Source: Mytilus californianus (lineage: Eukaryota > Mollusca > Bivalvia > Mytilida > Mytilidae). Taken from it: a DNA stretch of 64,000 nucleotides. The position numbers were made by a program, and so were the translations under genes. The stretch covers positions 79,699,955 to 79,763,954 of the forward strand of contig NW_026262581.1 of NCBI RefSeq assembly GCF_021869535.1, in the 5' to 3' direction. The notes beneath the pieces were generated by a model. It ran no database searches. It was not told the origin of the DNA and saw only the letters and a program-made list of their open reading frames with translations. Below are positions 36,656 through 49,261 of the stretch, one piece after another; within the stretch, counting starts at the first letter, position 1, and every line of letters begins with the position of its first letter.

Positions 36656-37177
36656 TGGAATTTCCGTGACCTAAATGGTTCGCGAAAATTAATATTTTTA
36701 TATATATATAGTAATTAGAAAACAAAGTACTTAGCTAAGTTATATTCACTTTCATATACTCACAGTTATATAACCGTCTACCAAAATGTCAATTTTTTTC
36801 CCTTGGAAGGCAATAAAGGAGAAGGTATGATAAGGCCACTTTTTTGGCCCCTTGAATTTTAAAAATATAACAATATATACTTAGTATATATCTATGAAGT
36901 AACTTTTCACAAGACATTAATAAGTCTGTAAGACATCAATATTTATGTTTTTTAATTTTGTCGTACATATTTGCATGAGGCTTCATACTTCTTGCATTTA
37001 GTGCAAACGTACAAAAACTGCCAAAATAACCTCCGTTTAACATGTTTATGACATCATGATGACTTTTATGCACTGAAAGTGTTCATATTACACCAGCCTG
37101 TTCATTTAGCAATAAAGTTAACATAATTTTGACTGGTCTGAATCATGTAACAATATTTTTGCAATTTCAGGGGCAAT

Positions 37178-37650
37178 ATAATGACTCTTAAATATCATAT
37201 CTCATCCTTTATCCCAAGTTTATATTTTCCTTGCTATTTTATGAAAATTGACACCTTTTGCTGCCCATACAACATAATTCTGCACGAAAAGTAATTAGAA
37301 GCTTATATTATGTATAAGCGTTGTTTATTGATGACACATCATAGTTTGCATGTGTGTAGCACATGTTTGGTACTGACATGCCTCTGGCTGCATGATCACT
37401 CCTTATTTGGTTATAAGGCAAAGGAGTGATACATACCCTTCTCAAATTTCCCCAGGATGCTAGGTAGTTGTTCATTTTTAGTTTTGCTGCTGACAGGGAA
37501 AGTCATACATTAGTTATCATAAAATATAATGACTCTTAAATATCATATCTCATCCTTTATCCCAAGTTTATATTTTCCGTGCTATTTTATGAAAATTGAC
37601 ACCTTTTGCTGCCCATAAAACATAATTCTGCATGAAAAGTAATGTACAGG
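37178..37650 (+). repeat. ~125 bp block repeated at a 348 bp interval
   Basis: ATGACTCTTAAATATCATAT starts at 37181 and again at 37529, and both copies run through TTTTGCTGCCCATA and ATAATTCTGCA. The other segmental copy has this block only once, at about 56215-56330, so the duplication happened in copy 1 after the two diverged. Confidence 0.85.
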
Positions 37651-38440
37651 ATATTACATTATCACATTTGATTTGACATTTTTTTACAGCTTTTAAACAA
37701 ATGTGCAAATATTTGAAGAAGTATAATGTATGTTTAAATAGATTTGTATAATATTTTCTCCTTTGATGCCCTAAAGAGAAATAAATATATCAATACCAGT
37801 GCACATGTTTAATATTTCGCAGCAATAGGCAATTAATGAAGTCTAGTAATTGGTGATTCTAACAATGTTCAAAGTGTAATGGAAAGTATCATTTTCATGC
37901 TGACACAACAATAAATAATATTGAAATATGAAATATATATTAGTTTATATACGATGTCATCGAATAGTGGTTTCAATTCCCGCTGAGGGAAGGACACAAA
38001 TTTGCCACTGCTAAGATCTAAGGGGACGCTCATTTGATATTCTTGGATTTTTTCCCACACGAACACCACATTTCAATTTGTTGTATAATTTGTTCATATT
38101 TTTTTTTTAAGTTATCAGTATTTTGCGAATCTTTTATTATATTATAACTGAATAAAACAACGAAGCACACTGTATTTGTTGGCGTTATTTACTGTCATAT
38201 TCGCATGAACATTATATGTTATTCAGGTCTCAGACAGGGTATATAATGTGACATTCCCGGCTTAGAGTTTATATTCCCTGAGCCGAAGTATGTGAGAAAT
38301 AGAAATAGTAGACGTAACGTTGAAATACGAAGATGTATACAAAAGTAACGCAGGCGCAACAAAAACGAGTAGGCGAAACAAAAACGAGTATCTGCCGAAT
38401 TCATCTAATGTTTATAAGTGTATCAACTTAACCCCTGTGC

Positions 38441-38545
38441 ATGCACTGCATAAACGATTGGAAGTCCGAAGTATTACCGATAATTACCGAATGGATTGTT
38501 GAAAATTTAGACGAAGTACTGTCAACTGCGGAACTTAGAATTTGA
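38441..38545 (+). CDS. 34-codon open reading frame kept in both duplication copies (copy 1)
   Basis: It runs from ATG 38441 to TGA 38543-38545. It begins MHCINDWKSEVLP and ends VLSTAELRI. An in-frame TAA lies four codons upstream, so it is either a stand-alone small frame or chance. The partner at 58411-58515 has the same length and the same ends. No family is recognised. Confidence 0.25.
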   Translation: MHCINDWKSEVLPIITEWIVENLDEVLSTAELRI

Positions 38546-40191
38546 ATTAAAGAAACACTTCTGACTTACTTTACGTGACATTATAAATCGTTGTAGTTGT
38601 AATCTGCATAATCGTGTTAAGGTAACCTACGGTTTATTTTTTAATCTCTAACAAATAACAAAATGAGTCGAATGTAATTGTAGCATCATGTTTTATGAAT
38701 TTTTTTTTTGTATAAAAAGACTGTTTGAATGAATTGTCATATTTTGGAGAAAAAAAAACTTAAAGGTAATTAACTGTTCATTACTGTAGGGTAGGGAAAA
38801 TCAAATTTTATGTAGAAAATAATGCAGGAGTCACTTTAAAACTTTCTGTGCATGATTAAAACTGAGTTTGAGTTGTTGTACTTTTTTTTTGTCCACAGAT
38901 ATTTAAAATAAACAGAGACTAGTGACTCACAAGGGTCCACATAAATCTTTTCACTTTTGCAGGTTTAAAGATAAGTATCACGATGAGTGAAGACTGCATG
39001 TAGTCATAGCATTCCGGCATCGTTTACATGCATTCAATTTTGATGTTGCGTAGATGATATCTATCAAAAAGTTTGGAATCGTAGCTTTTAATGTTGGTTT
39101 TACTATTATGATATGGGTTAAATTAGTGACTTTTGTAAATGAACTTCATTTTTATATTGTTGATTCAATTTATTAGAGATGAGTAAAATTAGAGTTTCGT
39201 TTTATGTAAATTTGTAGCACTTGATTTATGTGTTTGTTTGTTTATATAACGAAGTTCATGTAGTAAATACCATTCGCTTTATGGCCAACAGGTTTTCATG
39301 CACGGAAATATCTTAAGAATGCACGCTGATGAAATTTCATGAAAGAAATCTTTTCGATAGGAATTGTTTAATATATCAAATTATGAAGAAAAAAAAACAA
39401 AAATGGGTCGTTGTGGTTATATCTTTAGATACAAGCGTGAAAAGGGGCATGCTATTTGGACTTATTATTTCGTACAGCCGGTATATTATATACAGATAAA
39501 TAATCTAGAGCGGTAACTCGAGTAATGCTATCGTTATATTTCACACGGCTACTGGCCAATAAATACATTTATGTTTTCATTTTACTAAAATTATTTACGT
39601 TTGACTATATTTACTTCAAAAGAACTTGCAAAAACAACACACAATATATCCTATTTGTCGTGTTTAATTTGATTTGCCTTTTTTGTCTGTTTCCTTTTTC
39701 TAAAATATAATGTGGGAAGAGATAACTGATTATTTCCCTATACTAGGTTACTATTCTGTATAAGCTTAAACAAAATGCTCACCGATGTTGCTACTGCCGG
39801 CTATAAAGGATTTTTTTTAGTTTGCTTTAAATACAATCATATCTAGGGGGAAAGCAATGTCATGCGCAATCAAAATGTGTGATGGTTGAAGAATTGTATG
39901 CAATAAAAAAGTTGTCTGCCCTTTTTCGAATTTTGATTTCGATCTCCTCACAAAATCTGATTAGTTCAAAAGTTATCAATGATTCAAAGTAAATGAGATC
40001 AGTTATATACACAAAATTTGTTTGAATGGCATGCATTTGTGGATTTGCATGGCGCGTGAAGCATGCATAGCAAGAGACGCTTAAACGTGTAGAAGCGCAA
40101 TCTCGATTCTTTTGTAGAGAATGCCATGCCCAAATTCTGTTTATCCTGTTTGTTATCTTTTTGTTTGACTTAAGAGATTCAATCTAAATAC

Positions 40192-40314
40192 AATTAGTTC
40201 TCCGCACTTGCTATTCATTTTCGTTCGGTTGTTTATATGTCGCACGCGTCGTGCTTGTGAGCGCGACATATAAACAACCGAACGAAAGCGAGGAGCAAGT
40301 GCGGAAAACTAATT
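40192..40314. mobile_element. Palindromic (hairpin) element
   Basis: Arms of about 50 bp: the left arm ends CGTTCGGTTGTTTATATGTC and the right arm begins GACATATAAACAACCGAACG, and the outer parts (CCGCACTTGC / GCAAGTGCGG) also pair. The corresponding place in the other copy (about 59955) lacks it, so it is an insertion or an extruded palindrome gained in copy 1. Confidence 0.8.
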
Positions 40315-40353
40315 CTAATAAGTTAGTAAGAAATTTGAACACAGATAAACTAT

Positions 40354-41246
40354 CGTAAATTGGAAAATTTTGGCGCCGGTATATTTTAGCGGTTTTCTCT
40401 AAAAAGGCATGTATTTTATTTTGGTGTGTGCAATTTTGGTGCTTCGACCAATTCGTGAGTTTAATTTTTGGCACATTAGTAGTGAGCGAGCTCAGTCATA
40501 TTTGTCTTTATTTACCCGTTTATTGACGAAATATCAATTACCTACACAAACTACGAAAACGACAAAGTTAACTAAATGAAGGAATCGGATACGGATGTAA
40601 TTGCAAATAATTCGTATCTTGGGGTTCAAAGCTGAAAGAAAATATGAAAATAAAATTTATACATTTTATTGACAATAAAATCTAAAATATTAGAATCACT
40701 TTTAAAAAAGATTATTTATTTATTACAAATATCATATGAAATATATTTTAATCATCATCTTCTTGCAGTTCATCTATTGACGATCAAGGATTCAAATTTT
40801 AATCCTTATGCATCTGGCAGTACATGCTAATTTATTAAAGATCAAGGATTACCAGGACTGTTGATATTATAATGATTAATAACGGCGTCTAAACATGTCG
40901 ATAGCCTGGCATATTTATGACATGTGTAAATAGAAATTCATACGGTATTTTGTTTTCTTAACAATTTAAAACAAAACGACAATTTATTTAAAATCATAAA
41001 GTGTTGTTGTCAAATTATACCCGGTATTTATTTGGCTATGTATAGAATTGTAAGAAATATACGGAAGATATTATAGCATAATATAATTTTCCCAACAATT
41101 AACATTACGATGTTGTAATACCGGTACGCGATTTTGGCATTTCAATTTTTAGTGTTTCCTTTTTTTCGTGTGTTTAATTTTGGCACTTTCATTGGAGGCG
41201 CCAAATAAACCAAAATAAAACTACAACCAAATAACCCAATTTACGG
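40354..41246. mobile_element. 0.9 kb inverted-repeat element with TA target site and visible empty site
   Basis: It starts TCGTAAATTGG (from 40353) and ends CCAATTTACGG (to 41246), flanked by TA on both sides. The other segmental copy reads GATAAACTATAAG at about 59980-59992, which is the sequence expected without the element. The inner arms TGGCGCC and GGCGCCA also pair. No coding frame is seen. A TA target fits a Tc1/mariner-type miniature element. Related half-elements are near 16850-17165. Confidence 0.75.
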
Positions 41247-42399
41247 TATAAGTTTATTGCTATAATTCAGTCAGTTGAAATTCAGAAGTCAGTTGCTTAA
41301 TGACTGTTAAAACATATAATCAATCAGCACACCACAGAGATCCTTGGGAAAGTACCGTTAACAATCAAAGAAAATTTAACTTTATGCAGAATATGCCAAA
41401 CTACAGCAGCTGTGCTACATGTGAATCAAAAGTATTGATAACGTTATGATAAGTGAAGTAAATAATAACTTCTGAGGGCTTTATAAATAATTTAACCACG
41501 TAATGTGATATCCTGTTTTTGATGATATTTCTACAGATAAGCTAAACTTTCAACCCAAATACTAGTATCTAGTTAACAGTTGCGATATCGTCTACAGAAG
41601 GGAATCACCCTTTGAAAAACGCAATCGACATGACAACATATCAAATAGTTCAAACGAGAAATCCAACGGCCTGATTTGGTTAACAATAATAGAACTTATG
41701 ATTCAGCATAAATTCGGTTATTAGTGTAAGCATAGATTACTTGAATGTGTTATTAGCCGTTTCACCTCTTTCAAATCTAGGCTATCAGATGTATGTTTGT
41801 CAATGTGCAATATGACTGCGCACGCGATCTTTTTCATTCCGACATTTGAAAGAAACAGACGGAATATTATTTGGTCATTGAAAGACCTATCACCAACCAC
41901 TATGTCTTATACTGCCTCATAATATATCATGAACATATTTTTGCTGTGTCTGTATATATTTTTCAGCATGATCCTTGTACAACCAATTGGATGAACCGTC
42001 AACTAAGCAGTAGTTTATTATGTACAGTGTACTTATCCGTAGTTTGCTAGTACAGCTATGCCATCTCAACGTGTGTTGTGTTTTTAGACTATGTATTTTT
42101 AGACATTTATAAATCCAGTAATCTGTGACTTCGTTCGTATCATGTAAGAACAATATTTGTATATGCCCGTTTATATGAACATTCCGTAGAGATATTTAGT
42201 TATGGGCACATTTCGCTGCGTTTCCTTTAAATATGCGTCATTTGGCGTCATATTTCATTTAGCATCCAAAACATTTGATATATTGGGTCTCTGTATCCCA
42301 GGACCACCACACAAAAATTAACGAATCTCTGTTTCCCAGGATTCATTTAATTGGATGCTTCATTTATTGTAAATAATTAGTCATCTAGTTATCTTTTTT

Positions 42400-42600
42400 G
42401 TAGTTTGCCAATATGAAAGGTGACTACGTTTAATTAATTATCTATTTACTAAATATATATATCTTAATTGCTTATCTAGTTAGTTATCTAGTTATCGTGT
42501 CGTAGTTAGCCAATATGAAAGGTGACTACGTCCATTCAATTATCTATTTACTATACACAAATATATCTTAACTGTTTACCTAGTTATATGTGTTTATAAT
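42400..42600. repeat. Tandem duplication, ~102 bp period
   Basis: GCCAATATGAAAGGTGACTA begins at 42407 and 42509, and both are followed by TATCTATTTACTA and ATATATCTTAA. Confidence 0.85.
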
Positions 42601-42884
42601 TTTAAAATAAAGCTGTGGCCAAATACTGCCAATACCGTGTTTCTAATCATTGCGCATCAATAACAAACGAAAAACAAATATGAATATATCATATAAAAAT
42701 TGCATATTTGTTGAATTGGTCATAAAAATTAGAATATATTTAATTACATATGAGAGAGAAAATGTCCCTGAAATCTAAAAATGTGTACAAAAAATAGGAA
42801 AGGAATCTCAATGACCAACAAATCATTTAATGAAAATATATTTGAAAATTATCAACACTTTTTCAAATTCATTGATCTCAATAT

Positions 42885-42975
42885 GAAAATAAGAAGATGT
42901 GGTATGATGCTAATGTGACAACTATCTACCAGATTCCAAACAACTTGGATGTAAGCAAGTATAGGTCACCGTGCA
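42885..42975 (-). repeat. Dispersed repeat B fragment (reverse orientation)
   Basis: AGATGTGGTATGATGCTAAT followed by TGACAACTATC is the reverse complement of the repeat B 3' end. Confidence 0.7.
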
Positions 42976-43493
42976 TGTTTGTATAAATAGATACTATCGT
43001 ACAAAAGCTTTACCAAACAGAATACGATACTTTGTATGGAATGGTACATCACCACTCAGGTATGTTCTCGAGCAATGCCTCCTAAGAAGTGTTTCTTTAA
43101 CTTATTTTTTGCTGTTATTTCCTACATAAACCATCTCTTCTCAGATCAGCAATTACTAGCACAATTTAACAGTTTTCATATACAGTTAAATGGAAATATA
43201 CGTCATCCAAACAGCAATCCAACGACATAAAACAGCAAAAGACGAATAGAGGTCAACATACGTTCTACAACAATAGACAGGACTGGTGTCTACAATAAAT
43301 AATTTAACGGAGACTATCATAGATAAGCCATCAACACTAAATTTCCAATGTGACAACAAAAAAACATAAAGAGATAACACAGACAACAACTCGGTTATAA
43401 ACATAGGTACTTGGGGACAGGACAATTTTTGTTATCTTCCCTTTTATCTAAAAATCCGTTATTCTTTTATTTTCTTCATGTTCAACTATTTTC

Positions 43494-43668
43494 GTGTTTT
43501 TCTGTGATACATTAAGATAAATTTCTAGTTTACTATCCACAGCGGTCACTGATGATATATATTGAGAGATTGTCAGTGACCGCTGCGGATAGTAAACTAG
43601 GAATTGATAGTAATAGTAAATATATGTTACTTCTAGTATATTTATCTTAATATAATACAGAAAAACAC
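43494..43668. mobile_element. Hairpin miniature element
   Basis: The inner arms at 43525-43552 and 43573-43600 are 28 bp long with one mismatch (CTAGTTTACTATCC core). The outer arms GTGTTTTTCTGTG and CAGAAAAACAC pair as well. No coding capacity. Confidence 0.85.
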
Positions 43669-44069
43669 AATAATAATTGATTTGAGAGAAAACTATATTT
43701 ATTTTAATTTAAAGCGCCGACGTAAAAATTCCGCGAACCTGTAATCTGTATTGTCGTCATAAATAAAACTAGGGAAACGCATTGTCAACGTCATAACCAA
43801 TGCGATATAAGGTCAGTATCACAAATGAATATACGGTCAATGCAATTTGATTGCGCAAATAGCACAGTTGCAGTATATATTTAAATGGATAGTGAGCACG
43901 TGCAATCGGATTTTTCTAGGCCAGTTCCCATGTTATAACAAGAGACCTTAACATCGTTCATGACCGAGAGTTGAAATCATTCCTCAGTTAAGGACCTAAA
44001 TATCGTCCCCCGTCAATCATTAATTGGAATGAGTGTCGTAACATCATCCACGACTCACTCCGTACTTAC

Positions 44070-45560
44070 AGCTCGAAATGGATAAAACGAGAAAAAGCTG
44101 ACAAAAAAATCCTTAGATTCTTTTTTAATTCAGTAATGAACATAGTTGATATTCGTATTAAACATTTTAAAGAGCATTTTACTCCTAACAACAACCATAA
44201 TATCCCTATTTCTCGCATCAAACATAAGCTAAAAGAACTCGCCAAGGAATTTGTTTTGTCCCGGCTGATAAGGCTGCTAATAATATCATTATTGTTTGAC
44301 GTAAATTTTACATTGAGGTTCTGCAAAAGGAAATCACGAATTTACCAACATTCCAACTAACTCCATTTTCGGAAAATGACATCTGTAACAAACATAAACT
44401 TTTAGCTACCTCTTTACAAGCAGAACCAAATACAATGAAAGTTCCAACTATGTACTGGCTTCCGAAGCTGCATAAAACACCTTACAAATATAGATTTATT
44501 TCGTCTCCAAGCCATTGTTCCACTATTAAACTATCTATTCTACTTGCTAGTACACTTGGTACAATCAAAAACCTGGCAATAAATTGTTAAAATAAGGCCT
44601 TTGAAAATAGTGGAATAATTACTTTTGAAGTGTCAAAAATTCGTTGGAAGTACTTGATAAATTGCATGCTTATATTGGTGATTTCGATTCTGTTCAAAGT
44701 TTTGATGTTTCTACCCTATATACCACTTTGCCTCATAATCTTATTAAAAAAATCTCACACCTAATTAAATGGGCATTTAAAAAGTTAGAATGCGAATACA
44801 TATGTTCTAACTCTTTTAGGTCATTTTTTAGTATCAACACAAAAGAACTATGTCAATTGGACCTGCTTTGATACTTTAACTGCACTTGAATTTTTACTAG
44901 ATAACATTTTTGTTCGCTGTGGAGATTCCGTATATCGTCAAATTATCAGAATTCTAATGGGGACTAACTGCACCACTTATTGCGGACCTGTTTCTGTATT
45001 GTTATGAGTTACAATTTTTGACTAAAATTAGCAAAGACCCATCGAAACAACATCTGATACAATAATTTAATTACACTTTTAGATATTTGGATGATATATT
45101 GGCTCTCAATAATGACGACTTCAGTATATACACTAAAGAGATTTATCCTGCTGAACTGACTTTAAATAAAGCTAATACTAACAATGAACACTGCCTTTCC
45201 TGGATCTTGATATCTATATCTTTAACGGGAAGCTTAATACCAAAATTTATGAAAAGAGATGATTTTTCATTTCCTTTTGTTAATTATCCATTTTTAGATG
45301 GTGACGTTCCCTTGTCACTATCTTATGGTGTTTATATATCTCAACTTGTTCGATTCGATCGTGTATGAAACAACGCATTAGATTTTAACGAAAGAAACCT
45401 CTATATTACTGAAAAAATATTACACCAGGGTTTTCGATATCACAAACTAGTCAAAACATTTACTAAAGATACTGTTGTCAGGTCATTAAAGATGGCATAT
45501 TTTGTAGTTAAATGCTCGGAGTTAATGAAAACAAGTTTGAGGTTTTAACATGCTTATAAG
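44070..45560 (+). pseudogene. Reverse-transcriptase element, decayed copy 1
   Basis: Broken frames spell the N-terminal and RT parts of a retroelement. Readable parts are a YWLPKLHKTPYKYRF block near 44450, QSFDVSTLYTTLPH (motif A, with its catalytic Asp) near 44695, and YLDDILALNNDDF (motif C) near 45090. The GIPMGTNCAP motif B is disrupted near 44950. Frameshifts and stops separate these blocks, so it is dead. The LPKxHK plus RT layout resembles Penelope-like elements; the family call is by recall. It lies just right of the end of duplication copy 1. Confidence 0.8.
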
Positions 45561-46130
45561 AAATAGGCGCCGTCCGAAACCCTAATATTAGTGTCAAAAT
45601 TTGCATTTCAAAACTAAACATCTGGCAAATACTTCGACCGAGATAGACTGCATTATTTTTTCAATAAACAAATATATCGAAGGGAAAACGCTTAGTTGTA
45701 CACATAAGAGAAGTAAACCAGATAACTATAACAATACAGTTGTAGGTCGCTCATTATAGGTTTACCGATTTGCTATCGTTCTAACCGTAGTACTTGGAGT
45801 CGTCATTTAACTTTTTAAGATAATTAATGTATACATTTAATGTCTACGCTTGTTGTATGAATGCTTATCAAAAGTATTTTGAGTATTTAAGTTGCACCTC
45901 GTCATTAATTTCACGTTTTTTTTTGTGTGTATTCATAGTAAACAATATTGGGTGTACTCGATTATTCTTACAAACAACTGTTGCTTTGTTGTGTTTTGTG
46001 TACTGCTGTTTGTCTGTTGGTCTTTTTCATTTTTAGCCATGGCGTTGTCAGTTAAATTTCGACATATGAGTTTGAATGTCCCATTGGTATCTTTCACCCC
46101 TCTTTTGCAAGTCCATGTTGCATGAACGGT
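45561..46130 (+). mobile_element. 3' tail of reverse-transcriptase element copy 1
   Basis: Non-coding tail with AGTTTGAGGTTTTAACATGC near 45533 and TTTTAGCCATGGCGTTGTCA near 46031, the latter a sequence I associate with a frequent mussel retroelement end. The tail differs from that next to the minus-strand copies. The 62965-63060 region resembles its first ~100 bp. Confidence 0.55.
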
Positions 46131-46335
46131 TTGTAATTTAGATTTATTTCCCCTGAAATGGCACAAAGACAAACAAGAAGCTGAACTAGAAAGTTCATTT
46201 ATAATCTATCTGATTTTCTTCTGTAATATTATTATTATAATATAGAATGAATAGGTTGACATATTTTGGATAGGCTTTTAGAAAACATGAAAAAAAGAGC
46301 CATTTTATATTACCTCATTAGTAATGTGAAACTAT

Positions 46336-46623
46336 GATTGTCTGTGTGTGGGTATACAGCCAGTCAAGGTTGTCTGTGTGTGGGTATACAGCCAGTCATG
46401 ATTGTCTGTGTGTGGGTATACAGCCAGTCATGATTGTCTGTGTGTGGGTATACAGCCAGTCATGATTGTCTGTGTGTGGGTATACAGCCAGTCATGATTG
46501 TCTGTGTGTGGGTATACAGCCAGTCATGATTGTCTGTGTGTGGGTATACAGCCAGTCATGATTGTCTGTGTGTGGGTATACAGCCAGTCATGATTGTCTG
46601 TGTGTGGGTATACAGCCAGTCAA
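46336..46623. repeat. Minisatellite, nine 32 bp units
   Basis: Units start every 32 bp from 46336 to 46592 with G(A/G)TTGTCTGTGTGTGGGT and end with ACAGCCAGTCAT or ..CAA. The inner units are identical. A partial tenth unit follows. Confidence 0.97.
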
Positions 46624-47081
46624 GGTTGTTAAACAAAATTTATATTAACGACTGTGTCTGTAGGTCTCTCAAAATTGTCAGTTATACAGTAGATGTAAAT
46701 TAACGTAGAAAGCAATCTAATACATTCCCATGTGAGTGATCAATAAATCATTTAATGAATAGTATCAATTCTTCGCGACTTGCACACATTCCGGAAAAGA
46801 ATGGACAAATGTATGGACAACTGTCAGTCTATGTATTTTTATTTTGTTTTAAGTTTGTCTAGATGATTTCCGATAACATATAACTTGGAATAACTTTTTA
46901 GGTACTTTATTTGATACAAAATAGAAAATATCTAATACGATTGTTTTCTTCATTCTTTCGCTTGTATGTTTAACAAATCAACGCTATTTTTAGATGAGAG
47001 AACAAACTGTTAATTCTCACTCAAAGGGCTTAGTGAGCTTCTGCGTGGCAACCGTCGCTTTACTTTAAACAAAAGGATAAA

Positions 47082-47279
47082 ATGAAACAGGACCCAGTTA
47101 TTTGTCAAATTGAACCCCTCTCCCTGCCCATAAGATTATTCGAAGGAACTGTTTTTAAATTTTATTATTCTTTATATATTGACAGCTGTGATCAGGGTAA
47201 TTTTATGTCCAAACTTGAGAATGAATATTTAGGTTCGACCATTTACTCACTGACATTCAAATTTCAGTTTCAAAAATAA
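47082..47279 (+). other. Unassigned region around a 65-codon frame
   Basis: Nothing recognisable. The stretch 46640-47510 has no repeat or gene I can support; the frame at 47082-47279 is of chance length. Confidence 0.3.
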
Positions 47280-47518
47280 TTGATGTACACTTATTCTTGA
47301 AAAAACAAATTGAAGCACTTCAAAATACCCTTTTCTTGCGGTAGAACAGGTTTCAAACGATGGTACATTTGTAATCATACTACATACGCGTTCAACCTAT
47401 TCAAAACTTCGGGGGTACTTATTATATAATGAGTGACAGGAATAAGGTGCTGGAATAGGTCACTATATCAAGCTTCATGATATGTGATAAAGTCGAGAAT
47501 TGATTTGAAATATATATA

Positions 47519-47639
47519 GAATAATGGCATTTTTGTTTTTGATACCGACTTTATTAGCAAGCATATCAAACGAGCTCGCTAGGGCGAGCTATTATTCGAA
47601 CTGAAGAAGTCAGTATAAAAAAGTACAATGCCATTATTT
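47519..47639. mobile_element. Palindromic miniature element
   Basis: AATAATGGCATT at the left pairs with AATGCCATTATT at the right, and the inner part around CGAGCTCGCTAGGGCGAGCT is also palindromic. It is about 120 bp with imperfect arms throughout. Confidence 0.7.
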
Positions 47640-47999
47640 TTTTAATCGGCCATTTGTCTTTACTGTATGTTTTTTTTTCGTTGAGGATATGAAGTAAAAT
47701 GAAATAGTAAGTAAAACTACTTTTACGCGTACAAAACGTTTGGATAATTGTTCGGGTGTATGAATGAATGAAGTCGCGTGCATTTCATTGATAATTGATA
47801 ATTTGACGCGAATGGACGTGACGTTGCAGCACTGATACATGACGTCATTGCCTAATATTTTCTAGTATCAAGTCCTGTCCATAATCTTAAAAATATTAGG
47901 GTACTGGATGTCTCAGCTACTCACCCCTACAATAAAAGGATTGCTTCTATGTTAACAGTTACTATTTTCGTTAGTTTTTGCCAAAATCACACAGAAAGG

Positions 48000-48520
48000 G
48001 TAAAAAAAAAAATAAGGAGGCGAATGATGAATTATAGTTCTTTGTACATCTGGCGTTGCAGATCATTTTTGCTTATTAAGATTTTAGGCAAAAACGGAAA
48101 ATAAATGGTACTTGAGCCATTTAAATTATTTGAAGATCTTATTTTGCTATCATTTTTACTATATAAAGTATCTCTATATCTATAACACATGTAGCAGTGT
48201 TAACGATAATAGGCAAAAATTAAAGAAATTGGTAAAATTTGTTATTTAAATGCAATAACTCCTATAAGAAGTTAAATAGTTCTGATCAAAATGGACACTA
48301 AGTAGATCTAAACATTCTGATCATTTCTGCCTCCGTTTCTTTTTATAGCGGTTTTCGTACAAAAATTGCATTTTAATTTTGCCATTTGATTAGGGACTTT
48401 CCGTTTTGAATTTTCCTCGGAGTTCAGTATTTTTGTGATTTTATTTTTTACACCTATATTATTAGCTACGTTGGTTGGCAGACAGGGTCATAGGACACAT
48501 TTTATTTCATGCAAGTATTT
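48000..48520 (+). repeat. Fragment of a common bivalve repeat, copy 1
   Basis: AATAACTCCTATAAGAAGTT near 48250 and GTTGGTTGGCAGACAGGGTC near 48470 match blocks near 50003 and 50370 in the next copy. No coding sequence. Confidence 0.65.
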
Positions 48521-49261
48521 GCCGATATGAAAAAACAACCAGAGTTAGTAGTTGAAAAATGAACTAGAAATAGACAGTTGGTTGCAGTTTTGTCTTCGAC
48601 ATTCAGTCTTCAGTTGAATCTCAGTTCATTATATAGCTTTTGAATTTGACTAAGAGTTTGAAAGTGATAGGCTTCATAGCTAATAAATCACAACAATGAC
48701 TGATGTTTTATATTAAGTAAACACCTTAACTTATGGAAATGGATATTTTTTATAGTGAAACAAGAGTATAAGCTTCTGTTACCTTGAAATTTTGAGTTGT
48801 TGTATTTTTTGTGTTTGTTCTTACGTAAGAATTGTATGGTATTAACATGAATTCTGGAAAAAAAAACATTGATCAGAACAATATACCTAGTACAAGTGAA
48901 GCTTCATCGATTTCTATTCGATTTTGAATCACATATCGCACTCATTGATAACAATTTCCAGTGAGCAAAGCAATACATTAGTCCTTTATAATATAAAGTT
49001 TCAGAGATACAATTTATCATAAAGGAGTCAAGATGAAAAGGAAGGCACAGAGAGAGGTACAACGTAAGAGATGGAGCAATTCATGCAAGAAGTCAATATT
49101 GCATAATTTTGCTTATTTTGATGGAAACTAGAGAAAAGACAGATAGGCTGGGACTTATATTGGTACTCCGGGATTGTGATGGGGCATTATAACGTCCTAT
49201 ATATTAGTATTCTTTATCAAACAATTGTTTATAAATGTAGATTATAAATGCATGTATAATA

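Larger units (their letters stand above)
36735..43835 (+). repeat. Segmental duplication, copy 1 second part
   Basis: It matches about 55315-61450 in the same order and orientation. Paired landmarks: 36743/55327 CTTTCATATACNCACAG; 37952/56650 ACGATGTCA and CAATTCCCGCTGAG; 38441/58411 ATGCACTGCATAAACG; 39497/59323 AATAATCTAGAGCGGTAACT; 40051/59872 GCATGCATAGCA; 42745/61114 TTAATTACATATGAGAGAGA; 43725/61353 TTCCGCGAACCTGTA. The copies differ by substitutions and many insertions. Confidence 0.8.

Noticed and set aside
45827-46172. Several overlapping frames on both strands
   Set aside because: They fall in the non-coding tail of the RT element.
46336-46623. Regular 32 bp repeats that could suggest a CRISPR array
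   Set aside because: The units are contiguous with no spacers, and the genome is clearly eukaryotic. It is a minisatellite.
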